Shown here piece after piece: positions 24,988 through 33,684 of a stretch of 64,000 nt of DNA; the stretch's first letter is position 1, and every line of letters starts with the position of its first letter. This DNA comes from Stenotrophomonas sp. SAM-B (lineage in GTDB: Bacteria > Pseudomonadota > Gammaproteobacteria > Xanthomonadales > Xanthomonadaceae). Below the pieces are notes generated by a model. The model was not told the origin of the DNA, did not search any database, and saw only the letters and a program-made list of their open reading frames with translations. The DNA lies in the NCBI RefSeq assembly GCF_013387485.1, contig NZ_JABBXB010000003.1:421927-485926 (forward strand), given 5' to 3'. The position numbers and the translations under genes were made by a program.

Positions 24988-27267
24988 ATGTTTGCCGTGG
25001 TTCCCGATCCGATTCCCGCACGCATGAAAGGCCTCAACCGGGCCGAGATCTGCGATGCCAATTTCATCGATTTCGTTCAGCAATGGCGCGGCGATCCTGC
25101 GCCGACGCCAGCACCCGGCAGCCCCATCCTGCCCGGCAGCACGCTGGATGCGCAGGGCTTTGCCGACCTGTTCGAGTCGCAGCTGATCAGCCGCCATCTG
25201 GACCTGATGGCGCGCGTGCTGCGCGTGCAGAACAAGGTCTTCTATACGATCGGTTCGTCCGGCCACGAGGGCAATGCGCTGGTGGCGCGCCTGGCCCGGC
25301 ACACCGATCCGGCGTTCCTGCACTACCGTTCCGGCGGCTTCATGGCCGAGCGCTTCCGCAAGCTGCCGGGCATGGACCCGGTGATGGATGCGGCGCTCTC
25401 GTTCGCGGCCAGTCGGGACGATCCGGCCAGCGGTGGGCGCCACAAGGTGTGGGGCAGCAAGCCGCTGTGGGTGCTGCCGCAGACCTCGACGATCGCGTCG
25501 CACCTGCCCAAGGCGCTGGGCACCGCGCTGGCCATCGAAAGCGGGCGGCGCATCGGCCACACACTGCCGATTCCCGACGACAGCGTGGTGATCTGCTCCT
25601 TCGGCGATGCCTCGGCCAACCACGCCACCGCGCAGACCGCGTTCAACACGGCGTCGTGGGCCGCCTACCAGCGCCTTCCCGCGCCGATCCTGTTCGTCTG
25701 CGAGGACAACGGCATCGGCATTTCGGTCAAGACACCGGATGGCTGGATCGCGCAGAGCTTCGCGCACCGCCCGGGCCTGGATTACTTCTTCGCTGACGGT
25801 CTGGACCTGGTCGAGGGGCATGCGCAGGTGGAGCGCGCGCTGGCACATTGCCGGCAGACGCGGCGCCCGACCTTCCTGCACCTGCGTACCACGCGTTTGA
25901 TGGGCCATGCCGGTACGGATTTCGAAATCGAGTGGCGGCCGTTGCCGGAGCTGTGCGCGGCCGAGGCCAGCGATCCGCTGCTGCGCTCGGCGGCGATCGC
26001 GATGGCGTCCGGCTGGATGACGGCCGGGCAGGTGCTCGATCTGTACGAGCGCGTGCGCGTGCGCTGTTTCGCCGCCGCCGCCGAAGCGGATCGACGCCCG
26101 AAGTTGTCGGCGCTGGCCGAGGTCATCGCGCCATTGGCGCCGTATTCGCCGGCGGCGGTGCATGCCGAAGCCACGCGAATGGCCGGCGATGAGGCGCGCG
26201 CCGCTGCATTTGGCGGTCCGGCGCAGTTGCCGGAAACACAGCCGCCGCGCCATCTGGCGATACAGATCAACCAGGCACTGCACGATCTGATGGCCAAGTA
26301 CCCGTCCATGCTGCTGTTCGGCGAGGACGTCGCGCAGAAGGGCGGGGTGTATACGGTCAGCAAGGGCCTGCTCAAGGCCTTCGGGCCGCGCCGTGTGTTC
26401 AATACCCTGCTCGATGAAACCATGATCCTGGGGATGGCGCAGGGTCTGGCCAACCTGGGCATGCTGCCGATCCCCGAGATCCAGTACCTGGCGTATCTGC
26501 ACAATGCGGCGGACCAGCTGCGGGGCGAGGCCTGCTCGCTGCAGTTCTTCTCCAACGACCAGTACCGCAACCCGATGCTGGTGCGGATCGCCGGGCTGGG
26601 GTACCAGAAGGGCTTCGGCGGGCATTTCCACAACGACAACTCGATCGCCGCGCTGCGCGATATTCCCGGGCTGGTGGTCGGCTGTCCTTCGCGCGGCGAC
26701 GATGCGGCGATGATGCTGCGAACGTTGGCGGCGCTGGCGACCGTCGATGGCCGCGTCGCGGTGTTCCTCGAGCCGATCGCGTTGTACATGACCAAGGACC
26801 TGCACGCGCCCGGCGATGGCCAGTGGCTGTTCCCGTATCCGGCCGCCGACCAGGCACTGGTGCTCGGCGAGGGCCGGGTCTACGCGCCGGAGGCCAGTGA
26901 CCTGGTCATCTTCACCTATGGCAACGGCGTGCCGATGAGCCTGCGCGCGGCACGGGCGATCGAGCAGCAGCTGGGCTGGCAGGTGCGGGTGGTCGACCTG
27001 CGCTGGCTGGTGCCGCTCAATGCGGGTTTCATCGCCGCGCAGGCCGCCGATGCCCAGCGCGTGCTGGTGGTCGATGAGGGCCGGCACAGCGCCGGGGTGG
27101 GCGAGGGCGTGATCACCGCGCTGGTCGAGGCGGGGCTGGGGCACCTGCCGATCCGGCGGGTATGCGGCGCCGATACCTACACGCCGCTGGCGGGGGCAGC
27201 ATTGTGCGTGCTTCCAAGCGACAATGCGGTATTGAACGCCGCCCTCGCGCTGGCGCAGGACCCTTGA
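24988..27267 (+). CDS. Fused E1 alpha/beta thiamine diphosphate enzyme (2-oxoacid dehydrogenase-like)
   Basis: A 759-residue protein joining both E1 subunits of branched-chain 2-oxoacid dehydrogenases. Residues about 50-400 are alpha-like: the ThDP motif runs from FGDASANHATAQTAFN (about 204-219) to CEDNGIGIS (about 237-245), with Gly-Asp-Ala instead of the usual Gly-Asp-Gly. Residues about 420-759 are beta-like: LFGEDVAQKGGVYTVSKGL, the catalytic Glu region, and a variant HFHNDNS where usual subunits have H-SQSPEA. GGAGG precedes the ATG. No E2 or E3 gene is adjacent; an asparagine synthetase-like gene follows by 3 bases. The 2-oxoacid used and the acceptor are unknown. Confidence 0.82.
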   Translation: MFAVVPDPIPARMKGLNRAEICDANFIDFVQQWRGDPAPTPAPGSPILPGSTLDAQGFADLFESQLISRHLDLMARVLRVQNKVFYTIGSSGHEGNALVARLARHTDPAFLHYRSGGFMAERFRKLPGMDPVMDAALSFAASRDDPASGGRHKVWGSKPLWVLPQTSTIASHLPKALGTALAIESGRRIGHTLPIPDDSVVICSFGDASANHATAQTAFNTASWAAYQRLPAPILFVCEDNGIGISVKTPDGWIAQSFAHRPGLDYFFADGLDLVEGHAQVERALAHCRQTRRPTFLHLRTTRLMGHAGTDFEIEWRPLPELCAAEASDPLLRSAAIAMASGWMTAGQVLDLYERVRVRCFAAAAEADRRPKLSALAEVIAPLAPYSPAAVHAEATRMAGDEARAAAFGGPAQLPETQPPRHLAIQINQALHDLMAKYPSMLLFGEDVAQKGGVYTVSKGLLKAFGPRRVFNTLLDETMILGMAQGLANLGMLPIPEIQYLAYLHNAADQLRGEACSLQFFSNDQYRNPMLVRIAGLGYQKGFGGHFHNDNSIAALRDIPGLVVGCPSRGDDAAMMLRTLAALATVDGRVAVFLEPIALYMTKDLHAPGDGQWLFPYPAADQALVLGEGRVYAPEASDLVIFTYGNGVPMSLRAARAIEQQLGWQVRVVDLRWLVPLNAGFIAAQAADAQRVLVVDEGRHSAGVGEGVITALVEAGLGHLPIRRVCGADTYTPLAGAALCVLPSDNAVLNAALALAQDP

Positions 27268-27270
27268 TAC

Positions 27271-29214
27271 ATGTGTGGATTGGCAGGCATGCTGCTGCCC
27301 GCTCCGGCAAGAGAGCAGGCAGCACTGGAAGAACAGGCGCGGCGCATGGGCGACGCATTGGAGCACCGCGGCCCGGATGACAGCGGGGTGTGGGCCGATG
27401 CCTCGGCCGGCATCGCGCTGGCGCATCGCCGGCTGAGCATCCTGGACCTGTCGCCGCTGGGCCATCAGCCGATGACCTCGGCCGATGGCCGGTACGTGTT
27501 GGCCTATAACGGCGAGGTCTACAACTTCGCCGAACTGCGCGCCGAGCTGGACGCCCTGGGGCATGGCTTCCGCGGCCATTCGGATACCGAAGTGCTGCTC
27601 GCCGCGATTACCGAGTGGGGCTTCGACGAGACCCTGCAGCGCAGCAACGGCATGTTCGCCATCGCCCTGTGGGACCGCGCCGAGCGCTGCCTGTGGCTGG
27701 CCCGCGACCGCGTCGGCAAGAAACCGCTGTACTACGGCTGGGCCGGTGAAACACTGGTGTTCGGCTCCGAGCTCAAGGCGCTGTGGCAGCACCCGGCCTT
27801 CGACAACGAGGTCGACCGCGATGCGCTGACCCTGTTGCTGCGGCTGGACTACATCCCCGCGCCGCACTGCATCCACGAGCGCTGCTTCAAGCTGATGCCC
27901 GGCCGCGTGCTGCGGCTGGATGCCGAGGCGGTCGCCGCCGGCGCCGCCGCGCATCGCCCGGACCAGTTGCAGCAGCCGTTCTGGAATGCACGCGAGCGCA
28001 TGCAGCAGGCGCTCGCCGCACCCTTCACGGGCAACGATGCCGAGGCTGAAGAGCGCCTGGATGCCGTCCTTCGCGACGCGGTCGCGCTGCGCATGGTGGC
28101 CGACGTGCCAGTCGGCGTGTTCCTCTCCGGCGGCACCGATTCCTCGGTGGTGGCCGCCTTGATGCAGGCGCAGTCGAGCCAGCCGGTGCACAGCTTCAGC
28201 ATCGGCTTCACCGGCTCGGACCATGACGAGGCGCCGCTGGCCAAGTCGCTGGCCCAGCACCTGGGCTGCGATCACACCGAGCTGTATGTCAGCGGTGCCG
28301 ACGCGCTCGCGGTGGTGCCCAGCCTGCCGGCGATGTTCGACGAACCCTTCGCCGATGCCTCGCAGGTGCCCACGGCGCTGGTCGCCAAGCTGGCGCGGCA
28401 GGGCGTGACGGTGGCGCTGTCGGGCGACGGCGGCGATGAACTGTTCTTCGGCTATACCCGTTACCAGCGGGCGATGCGCAACTGGCGCCTGCTCGGCAAG
28501 GTGCCGGCGCCGCTGCGGCGCTGGATGGCCCGCCATGCGCACACGCAGGGCGAGGCCTCGCGCACCGGCGGCCTGGCTGCGCTGCTGGCCGAGTCCGGCG
28601 CGCGTGGCATTGGTGATGTCTACCGCAACCGCATTTCGCGTTGGCGCGACCCGGTTGCCGCCGTGCGTGGCGCGCAGGCGGCCGGCAGCTTCTACGACCT
28701 GGCCGATCCGCTGCACGGCGCCGGCTCGCCGGCGGACGCGATGATGCTGGCCGATTTCAGTACCTATCTGCCCGACGACCTGCTGTGCAAGGTGGACCGC
28801 ACCAGCATGGCGGTCAGCCTGGAGGCGCGTGCGCCGCTGCTGGATTGGCGCGTGGCCGAGTTCGCCTGGTCGCTGCCGATGGCGATGAAACAGCGCGACG
28901 GGGTCAGCAAGTATCTGCTCAAGCGCGTACTCGGCCGCTACGTGCCGCAGGACATGGTGCACCGTCCCAAGCGCGGCTTCGGGGCCCCGGTCAGCGCGTG
29001 GCTGAAGGGCGACCTGCGCGGCTGGGCCGATGAACTGCTGGATCCGGCGCGGCTGGCCGAGGAGGGCGTGTTCAACGTCGAGGCGGTCGCCCCGCTGTGG
29101 CAGCAGTTCAAGCAGGGCGAGCGCAAATGGCACACCCATCTGTGGAACGTGCTGATGTTCCAGGCCTGGCAGGCGCATTGGCGCAACGCACGCGCCGACG
29201 TGACACGCGCATAG
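27271..29214 (+). CDS. asnB: Asparagine synthetase-type glutamine amidotransferase (AsnB family)
   Basis: A 647-residue class II amidotransferase. The start methionine is followed directly by catalytic Cys2 (MCGLAG), then RGPDDSG and NGEVYN in the glutaminase domain. The synthetase domain has the PP-loop FLSGGTDSSVVAALM (about residues 283-297), and LSGDGGDELFFGY. It makes an amide from a carboxylate using glutamine and ATP; in classical AsnB the substrate is aspartate. It is longer than E. coli AsnB (554) and lies 3 bases after the fused E1-like gene, so the pair is an operon; it may serve a modification other than asparagine synthesis. Confidence 0.85.
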   Translation: MCGLAGMLLPAPAREQAALEEQARRMGDALEHRGPDDSGVWADASAGIALAHRRLSILDLSPLGHQPMTSADGRYVLAYNGEVYNFAELRAELDALGHGFRGHSDTEVLLAAITEWGFDETLQRSNGMFAIALWDRAERCLWLARDRVGKKPLYYGWAGETLVFGSELKALWQHPAFDNEVDRDALTLLLRLDYIPAPHCIHERCFKLMPGRVLRLDAEAVAAGAAAHRPDQLQQPFWNARERMQQALAAPFTGNDAEAEERLDAVLRDAVALRMVADVPVGVFLSGGTDSSVVAALMQAQSSQPVHSFSIGFTGSDHDEAPLAKSLAQHLGCDHTELYVSGADALAVVPSLPAMFDEPFADASQVPTALVAKLARQGVTVALSGDGGDELFFGYTRYQRAMRNWRLLGKVPAPLRRWMARHAHTQGEASRTGGLAALLAESGARGIGDVYRNRISRWRDPVAAVRGAQAAGSFYDLADPLHGAGSPADAMMLADFSTYLPDDLLCKVDRTSMAVSLEARAPLLDWRVAEFAWSLPMAMKQRDGVSKYLLKRVLGRYVPQDMVHRPKRGFGAPVSAWLKGDLRGWADELLDPARLAEEGVFNVEAVAPLWQQFKQGERKWHTHLWNVLMFQAWQAHWRNARADVTRA

Positions 29215-29246
29215 CGCCGCCTGTGCAGTCAGGTCTGGGCGGGAGG

Positions 29247-29312
29247 CAGCCACCCATGGGGGTGGCTCTACCGGATGTGGTGTCGGCTGTAGAGCCACAC
29301 CATGCGTGGCTG
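29247..29312. repeat. Inverted pair of SMAG/REP-type units (CCATG subtype)
   Basis: A reverse unit at 29247-29271 (CAGCCACCC/GGGTGGCT then CTAC) and a forward unit at 29289-29312 (GTAGAGCCAC/GTGGCTG). The orientation is reverse then forward, opposite to the pair at 8632-8702. Confidence 0.75.
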
Positions 29313-29382
29313 ACGCCGCCTTCACCGTTGCCGAAGGTAAGCCCGCCTAGGCTGGTCCTTTTCCCCGAACGGAGATGACGTG

Positions 29383-29943
29383 ATGGCCGAATACAAGATC
29401 GCCGTACTGGTCGGAAGCCTGCGAAAGGGCTCCCACAACAAGGTGCTGGCCCGTGCGCTGGAGAAACTCGCGGCTGGCAAGGCGGTGTTCTCCTACGTGG
29501 AGATCGGCGACCTGCCGCTGTACAACCAGGATTTCGACAAGGACTACCCCAGCGAGGGTGTCCGCCTGAAGCAGCAGATCCGCGACGCGGATGCGGTGCT
29601 GTTCGTCACCCCCGAATACAACCGCTCGGTCCCGGGCGTGCTCAAGAACGCCATCGACCTCGGCTCGCGCCCTTATGGCGACAGTGCCTTCGCCGGGAAG
29701 CCGGCAGCGGTGATCGGCGCCTCGATCGGCGTGATCGGCACCGCGCTGGCCCAGCAGCACCTGCGCAACATCCTGGCCTACCTGGACATGCCGGTGCTGG
29801 GCCAGCCCGAGGCCTTCCTGCACTTCAAGGAAGGGCTGATCGACGAAAACGGCACGATCAGCAACGAGGGCACCAAGGACTTCCTGCAGGGCTTCGTGGA
29901 CACATTCATTGCCTGGGTCGGCACCCACGGCGGCACGCACTGA
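29383..29943 (+). CDS. NAD(P)H-dependent FMN reductase (ChrR/quinone reductase type)
   Basis: A 186-residue flavodoxin-like protein. FMN binding is shown by VLVGSLRKGSHNKVLA near the N-terminus and FVTPEYNRSVPGVLKNAIDLGSR in the middle, the standard motifs of the NADPH-dependent FMN reductase family that reduces quinones, chromate or azo compounds. The ATG at 29383 follows GGAG by 8 bases. It stands in front of dnaB on the same strand but the 214-base gap suggests a separate promoter for dnaB. Confidence 0.9.
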   Translation: MAEYKIAVLVGSLRKGSHNKVLARALEKLAAGKAVFSYVEIGDLPLYNQDFDKDYPSEGVRLKQQIRDADAVLFVTPEYNRSVPGVLKNAIDLGSRPYGDSAFAGKPAAVIGASIGVIGTALAQQHLRNILAYLDMPVLGQPEAFLHFKEGLIDENGTISNEGTKDFLQGFVDTFIAWVGTHGGTH

Positions 29944-29983
29944 TCCACCGCGAGCGGGTCAGGCTTCTGCGATAATGGCGTGG

Positions 29984-30021
29984 ACGGACGTCGCAAGGGC
30001 GTCCGTCGCACGCGATGCGAC
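29984..30021 (+). promoter_or_regulatory. Two consecutive hairpins in the dnaB leader
   Basis: Hairpin 1 has arms ACGGACG (29984-29990) and CGTCCGT (30000-30006); hairpin 2 has GTCGCA (30005-30010) and TGCGAC (30016-30021), sharing two bases with the first. A GATAAT -10-like box lies just upstream at 29971-29976, so these would be the first bases of the transcript. Confidence 0.5.
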
Positions 30022-30062
30022 GGCCCCGGCCGATCGTACCGGCAGGCGCCGGTATCCCCAGC

Positions 30063-30082
30063 TCATCCACTGTTTATCCACA
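30063..30082 (+). promoter_or_regulatory. DnaA-box-like pair upstream of dnaB
   Basis: TTATCCACA at 30074-30082 is a perfect DnaA box; TCATCCACT at 30063-30071 matches it at seven of nine positions, in the same direction and 11 bp away (one helical turn). It lies 76 bases before the dnaB start codon. Confidence 0.55.
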
Positions 30083-30157
30083 GGTTTGTGCATGGCTGCG
30101 GGGCTCCCCGCGTGCCTACCATGTCCCACGCCTCACATTGCAGGAAGTACGCCCCCC

Positions 30158-31582
30158 ATGTCCGCCCGTTCTGGCTTCCGTTCCGACCGCAAAGACCGCG
30201 GTGACCGCTTTGATCGCGATGAGATCCGCATCGACGCCCTGCGCGTGCCGCCGCATTCGATCGAGGCCGAACAGGCGGTGCTGGGCGGGCTGATGCTGGC
30301 CCCGGAGAGCTATGACCGGGTCAACGACCAGCTGACCGAAACCGACTTCTACCGCCGCGATCACCAGATGATCTACCGCGCGATCCGCGAGTTGTCCGAG
30401 CGCGACCGTCCGTTCGATGCGGTGACCCTGGGCGAGTGGTTCGAATCGCAGGGCAAGATGGAGCTGGTCGGTGACGGCGCGTACCTGATCGAACTGGCCA
30501 GCACCACGCCGTCGGCCGCGAACATCAGTGCCTACGCGGAGATCGTGCGTGACAAGGCGGTGCTGCGGCAGCTGATCCAGGTCGGTACGGACATCGTCAA
30601 CGACGGCTTCCAGCCCGAAGGCCGCGAGAGCAGCGAGCTGCTCTCGGCAGCGGAAAAATCCGTATTCGCGATCGCCGAGCAGGGCGCGCGTGGCCGCACC
30701 GATTTCGTGGCGATGCCCGGCGCGCTGAAAGACGCCTTCGAAGAGCTGCGCAACCGCTTCGAGAACGGCGGCAACATCACCGGCCTGCCGACCGGCTACA
30801 CCGATTTCGATGCGATGACCGCCGGCCTGCAGCCGACCGATCTGATCATCCTGGCCGCGCGCCCGGCAATGGGCAAGACCACGCTGGCGCTGAACATCGC
30901 CGAGTACGCCGCGATCAAGTCCAAGAAGGGCGTGGCGGTGTTCTCGATGGAAATGTCGGCCTCGCAGTTGGCGATGCGCCTGATTTCCTCCAACGGCCGC
31001 ATCAACGCCCAGCGCCTGCGTACCGGCCAGCTGGAAGATGAAGACTGGAGCCGGGTGACCGGTGCGATCCGGATGCTGAAGGAAACCAAGATCTTCATCG
31101 ACGATACGCCGGGCGTGTCGCCGGAGATCCTGCGTTCCAAGTGCCGCCGCCTCAAGCGCGAGCACGACCTGGGCCTGATCGTGATCGATTACCTGCAGCT
31201 GATGAGCGTGCCGGGCAACAGCGAAAACCGCGCGACGGAAATCTCGGAGATCTCGCGTTCGTTGAAGGGTCTGGCGAAGGAGCTGAACGTGCCGGTGATC
31301 GCGCTTTCCCAGCTCAACCGCTCGCTGGAAACGCGTACCGACAAGCGCCCGGTGATGGCCGATCTTCGCGAATCCGGCGCTATCGAGCAGGATGCGGACA
31401 TGATCGTGTTCATCTACCGCGACGACTACTACAACAAGGAAACGTCGCCGGACAAGGGCCTGGCCGAGATCATCATCGGCAAGCACCGAGGCGGCCCGAC
31501 CGGCTCGTGCAAGCTCAAGTTCTTCGGCGAGTACACCCGGTTCGACAACCTGTCGCACGATTCGGTGGGCTCGTTCGAATGA
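30158..31582 (+). CDS. dnaB: Replicative DNA helicase
   Basis: A 474-residue hexameric helicase that unwinds DNA at the replication fork. Residues about 25-130 are the N-terminal helical domain (PPHSIEAEQAVLGGLML). The RecA-like domain has Walker A ARPAMGKT at 234-241, VFSMEMSASQLAMRL, Walker B LIVIDYLQLM and the DnaB motif RESGAIEQDADMIVFIYR with the arginine finger zone; KHRGGPTG is near the end. AGGA lies before the ATG at 30158. The open frame upstream is an artefact. No intein and no extra insert are visible. Confidence 0.96.
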   Translation: MSARSGFRSDRKDRGDRFDRDEIRIDALRVPPHSIEAEQAVLGGLMLAPESYDRVNDQLTETDFYRRDHQMIYRAIRELSERDRPFDAVTLGEWFESQGKMELVGDGAYLIELASTTPSAANISAYAEIVRDKAVLRQLIQVGTDIVNDGFQPEGRESSELLSAAEKSVFAIAEQGARGRTDFVAMPGALKDAFEELRNRFENGGNITGLPTGYTDFDAMTAGLQPTDLIILAARPAMGKTTLALNIAEYAAIKSKKGVAVFSMEMSASQLAMRLISSNGRINAQRLRTGQLEDEDWSRVTGAIRMLKETKIFIDDTPGVSPEILRSKCRRLKREHDLGLIVIDYLQLMSVPGNSENRATEISEISRSLKGLAKELNVPVIALSQLNRSLETRTDKRPVMADLRESGAIEQDADMIVFIYRDDYYNKETSPDKGLAEIIIGKHRGGPTGSCKLKFFGEYTRFDNLSHDSVGSFE

Positions 31583-31588
31583 TCTCGG

Positions 31589-31670
31589 GCACACGACCAA
31601 CGGTCGTGTGCTACCGGCACTCGGCCCGGGCGCCGTAACGGGGTAGGTGCCGACCGTTGGTCGGTACACC
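31589..31670. repeat. Inverted pair of SMAG/REP-type units after dnaB
   Basis: Reverse unit 31589-31614 (GCACACGACC/GGTCGTGTGC then CTAC) and forward unit 31643-31670 (GTAGGTGCCGACC/GGTCGGTAC). They occupy the 222-base gap between dnaB and the next gene; nothing else is seen there. Confidence 0.75.
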
Positions 31671-31804
31671 CGTCGGCGCTCATCGGCGTATTCCTGCTTT
31701 CGTCGGCCGAGGTCGGCGTTCGTCGCATCCCGCTTGCCGCGCGGACTGTGCAACGGCAACGTGACGCTGCGGGCATTGCCGCCCGGTGCCGGTGGAGACC
31801 GACG

Positions 31805-32020
31805 ATGAAGACCCTGTTCGCCCTGGGCGTGTGGTGCCTGCTGTTCGTGCTGTGCTGGCCGCTGGCGATCCTGGCCCTGGTGGCGTGGCCGTTCGTGTGG
31901 CTGATCAGCCTGCCGTTCCGCCTGGTGGGCATCACCTTTTCGGCACTGTTTGCCTTCCTGCGTGCGCTGTTCATGTTGCCGGCGCGAGTGCTGGGCGGCG
32001 GGCGCGTCGCGACGGCCTGA
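31805..32020 (+). CDS. Small hydrophobic membrane protein
   Basis: A 71-residue protein, MKTLFALGVWCLLFVLCWPL onward, almost wholly hydrophobic with two membrane segments and Arg at the turns (LPFRLVGITFSALFAFLRALF). GGAG lies 8 bases before the ATG at 31805. I do not recognise a named family, but the codon pattern, ribosome site and clear membrane plan support a real gene. Flanked by SMAG repeats on both sides. Confidence 0.7.
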   Translation: MKTLFALGVWCLLFVLCWPLAILALVAWPFVWLISLPFRLVGITFSALFAFLRALFMLPARVLGGGRVATA

Positions 32021-32035
32021 GTACCCCGGGATCGG

Positions 32036-32138
32036 GTAGTGCCGGCCGCTGGCCGGCTGCTCTTTCTATCCGGATCACGTGGAGCCGGCCAGCGGCCGGC
32101 ACTACCCATGGCGCGGAGCCGGCCAGCGGCCGGCACGA
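32036..32138. repeat. Cluster of three SMAG/REP units
   Basis: Forward unit at 32036-32061 (GTAGTGCCGGCC(GCT)GGCCGGC), reverse unit at 32079-32105 (GAGCCGGCC(AGC)GGCCGGCACTAC), and a second reverse unit at 32115-32138. The densest SMAG site in the window, between convergent genes. Confidence 0.85.
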
Positions 32139-32173
32139 CCCGGCGGCAGCGGTCTACCTCACCGACCGCCCAC

Positions 32174-32200
32174 AAAAAACCCCGCCGAGGCGGGGTTTTT
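32174..32200. terminator. Bidirectional terminator of the 2-oxoglutarate dehydrogenase operon
   Basis: Stem AAAACCCCGCC/GGCGGGGTTTT with a short loop, A-tract before and T-tract after; 20 bases after the lpdA stop. Confidence 0.9.
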
Positions 32201-32220
32201 CGTTACACCACCAACAGGGC

Positions 32221-33657
32221 TCAGTTGGCCTTGTGGATCGCGCGCTTGCTCACGGCCATCGCGGCGTCATGCACCACTTCGGACAGCGACGGGTGGGCGT
32301 GGCAGATGCGCGCCAGGTCGTCGGCCGAACCGCTGAACTCCATGGTCAGCACGCCTTCGTGCACCAGCTCGGAGACGTTCGCGCCGACCAGGTGCATGCC
32401 CAGGATGCGGTCGGTCTCGGCATGTGCCAGGACCTTCACGAAGCCGGTCGGCTCGATCATCGCCACGGCACGGCCGTTGGCGGCGAACGGGAAGCTGCCC
32501 GCCTTGTACGGGATGCCTTCGTCCTTGAGCTGCTGCTCGGTCTTGCCGACCCAGGCCAGCTCCGGCTCGGTGTAGATCACCCACGGGATGGTGTCGAAGT
32601 TGACGTGGCCCGGCAGGCCCGCGATCAGCTCGGCCACGGCGATGCCTTCCTCGAAGCCCTTGTGTGCCAGCATCGGGCCGCGCACGCAGTCACCGACCGC
32701 CCAGACGCCATTGACGCCGGTGTGGCAGTGCGCGTCCACTTCGATCTGGCCACGCTCGTTGATCTTGACGCCGGTGCCTTCGGCCAGCAGGCCCTTGGTG
32801 GCGGCGCGACGGCCGACGGCCACCAGCAGCTTGTCCACGATCAGGCTCTTCTCGCCTTCACCATCGGTGTAGGTCAGGGCGACTTCCTTCTTCTTGCCCT
32901 TGCCGGTCACCTCGGCCTTGGAGACCTTGGCGCCCAGGCGGATGTCCAGGCCCTGCTTCTTGAATTCCTTCAAGGCGGTCTTGGCCACTTCGGCATCGGC
33001 CGCGGCCAGGAAGTCCGGCAGCGCTTCCAGAATGGTCACTTCCGAACCCAGGCGCTTCCAGACGCTGCCCAGCTCCAGGCCGATCACGCCGGCACCGATC
33101 ACGGCCAGGCGGGCGGGGACTTCGGTGAAGTCCAGGCCGCCGACGTTGTCGACGATGGTCTCGCCGTCGAACTTGGCGAACGGCAGTTCGATCGAATCCG
33201 AACCGGCGGCGATGATGACGTTGGTGCCCTTCAGCTCGACTTCCGAGCCGTCGTGCTGCTTCACCTTGACGATGTTGCCCGGCTGCAGTTCACCGAAACC
33301 GTAGTACGCGGTGACCTTGTTCGCCTTGAACAGCATGGCGATGCCGCCGGTGAACTGCTTGACGATCTTGTCCTTGCGGCCAACCATCGCCTCGACGTCC
33401 ATCTTGGCGTCCTTGAAGCTGATGCCGTGGTCGCCAAAGATGTGGCCCATGTTCCAGAACTGGCGCGAGGAATCCAGCAGCGCCTTGGACGGGATGCAGC
33501 CCACGCGCAGGCAGGTGCCGCCCAGGGCCGGCTTGCCGTCCTTGCCCAGCGCAGCGTCGATGCAGGCGGTCTTCAGACCCAGCTGCGCGGCGCGGATGGC
33601 GGCATGGTAGCCGGCCGGACCGGCACCGATGACGACGACGTCGAATTGTTCAGCCAT
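32221..33657 (-). CDS. lpdA: Dihydrolipoyl dehydrogenase (E3)
   Basis: A 478-residue FAD disulfide oxidoreductase that reoxidises the lipoyl groups of 2-oxoacid dehydrogenases and makes NADH. FAD site VVVIGAGPAGYHAAIRAA at residues 7-24; redox pair Cys49/Cys54 in GGTCLRVGCIPSK; NAD site AVIGAGVIGLELGSVW; active base His455 and Glu460 in HAHPSLSE. Last gene of the sucA-sucB-lpdA operon, 60 bases after sucB with a hairpin between, and followed by a strong terminator. It may also serve pyruvate dehydrogenase. Confidence 0.95.
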   Translation of the reverse strand: MAEQFDVVVIGAGPAGYHAAIRAAQLGLKTACIDAALGKDGKPALGGTCLRVGCIPSKALLDSSRQFWNMGHIFGDHGISFKDAKMDVEAMVGRKDKIVKQFTGGIAMLFKANKVTAYYGFGELQPGNIVKVKQHDGSEVELKGTNVIIAAGSDSIELPFAKFDGETIVDNVGGLDFTEVPARLAVIGAGVIGLELGSVWKRLGSEVTILEALPDFLAAADAEVAKTALKEFKKQGLDIRLGAKVSKAEVTGKGKKKEVALTYTDGEGEKSLIVDKLLVAVGRRAATKGLLAEGTGVKINERGQIEVDAHCHTGVNGVWAVGDCVRGPMLAHKGFEEGIAVAELIAGLPGHVNFDTIPWVIYTEPELAWVGKTEQQLKDEGIPYKAGSFPFAANGRAVAMIEPTGFVKVLAHAETDRILGMHLVGANVSELVHEGVLTMEFSGSADDLARICHAHPSLSEVVHDAAMAVSKRAIHKAN

Positions 33658-33684
33658 TGATAGTTCCTTGTTTCTTTACCAGAA

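Noticed and set aside
24988..27267. Assignment as a normal branched-chain 2-oxoacid dehydrogenase operon
   Set aside because: No E2 or E3 gene follows, and key motifs differ; the neighbouring gene is an amidotransferase.
24790..29325. A 1511-codon open frame on the minus strand
   Set aside because: It lies antisense to the GST, fused E1 and amidotransferase genes, all with clear motifs and ribosome sites. The translation is rich in Arg, Gln, His and Ala without any conserved domain, as expected for a shadow frame in high-GC DNA.
31589..32138. Possible CRISPR-like array of repeated hairpins
   Set aside because: The repeats are palindromic, of different arm types, irregularly spaced and not separated by unique spacers of equal length; they match SMAG/REP units.
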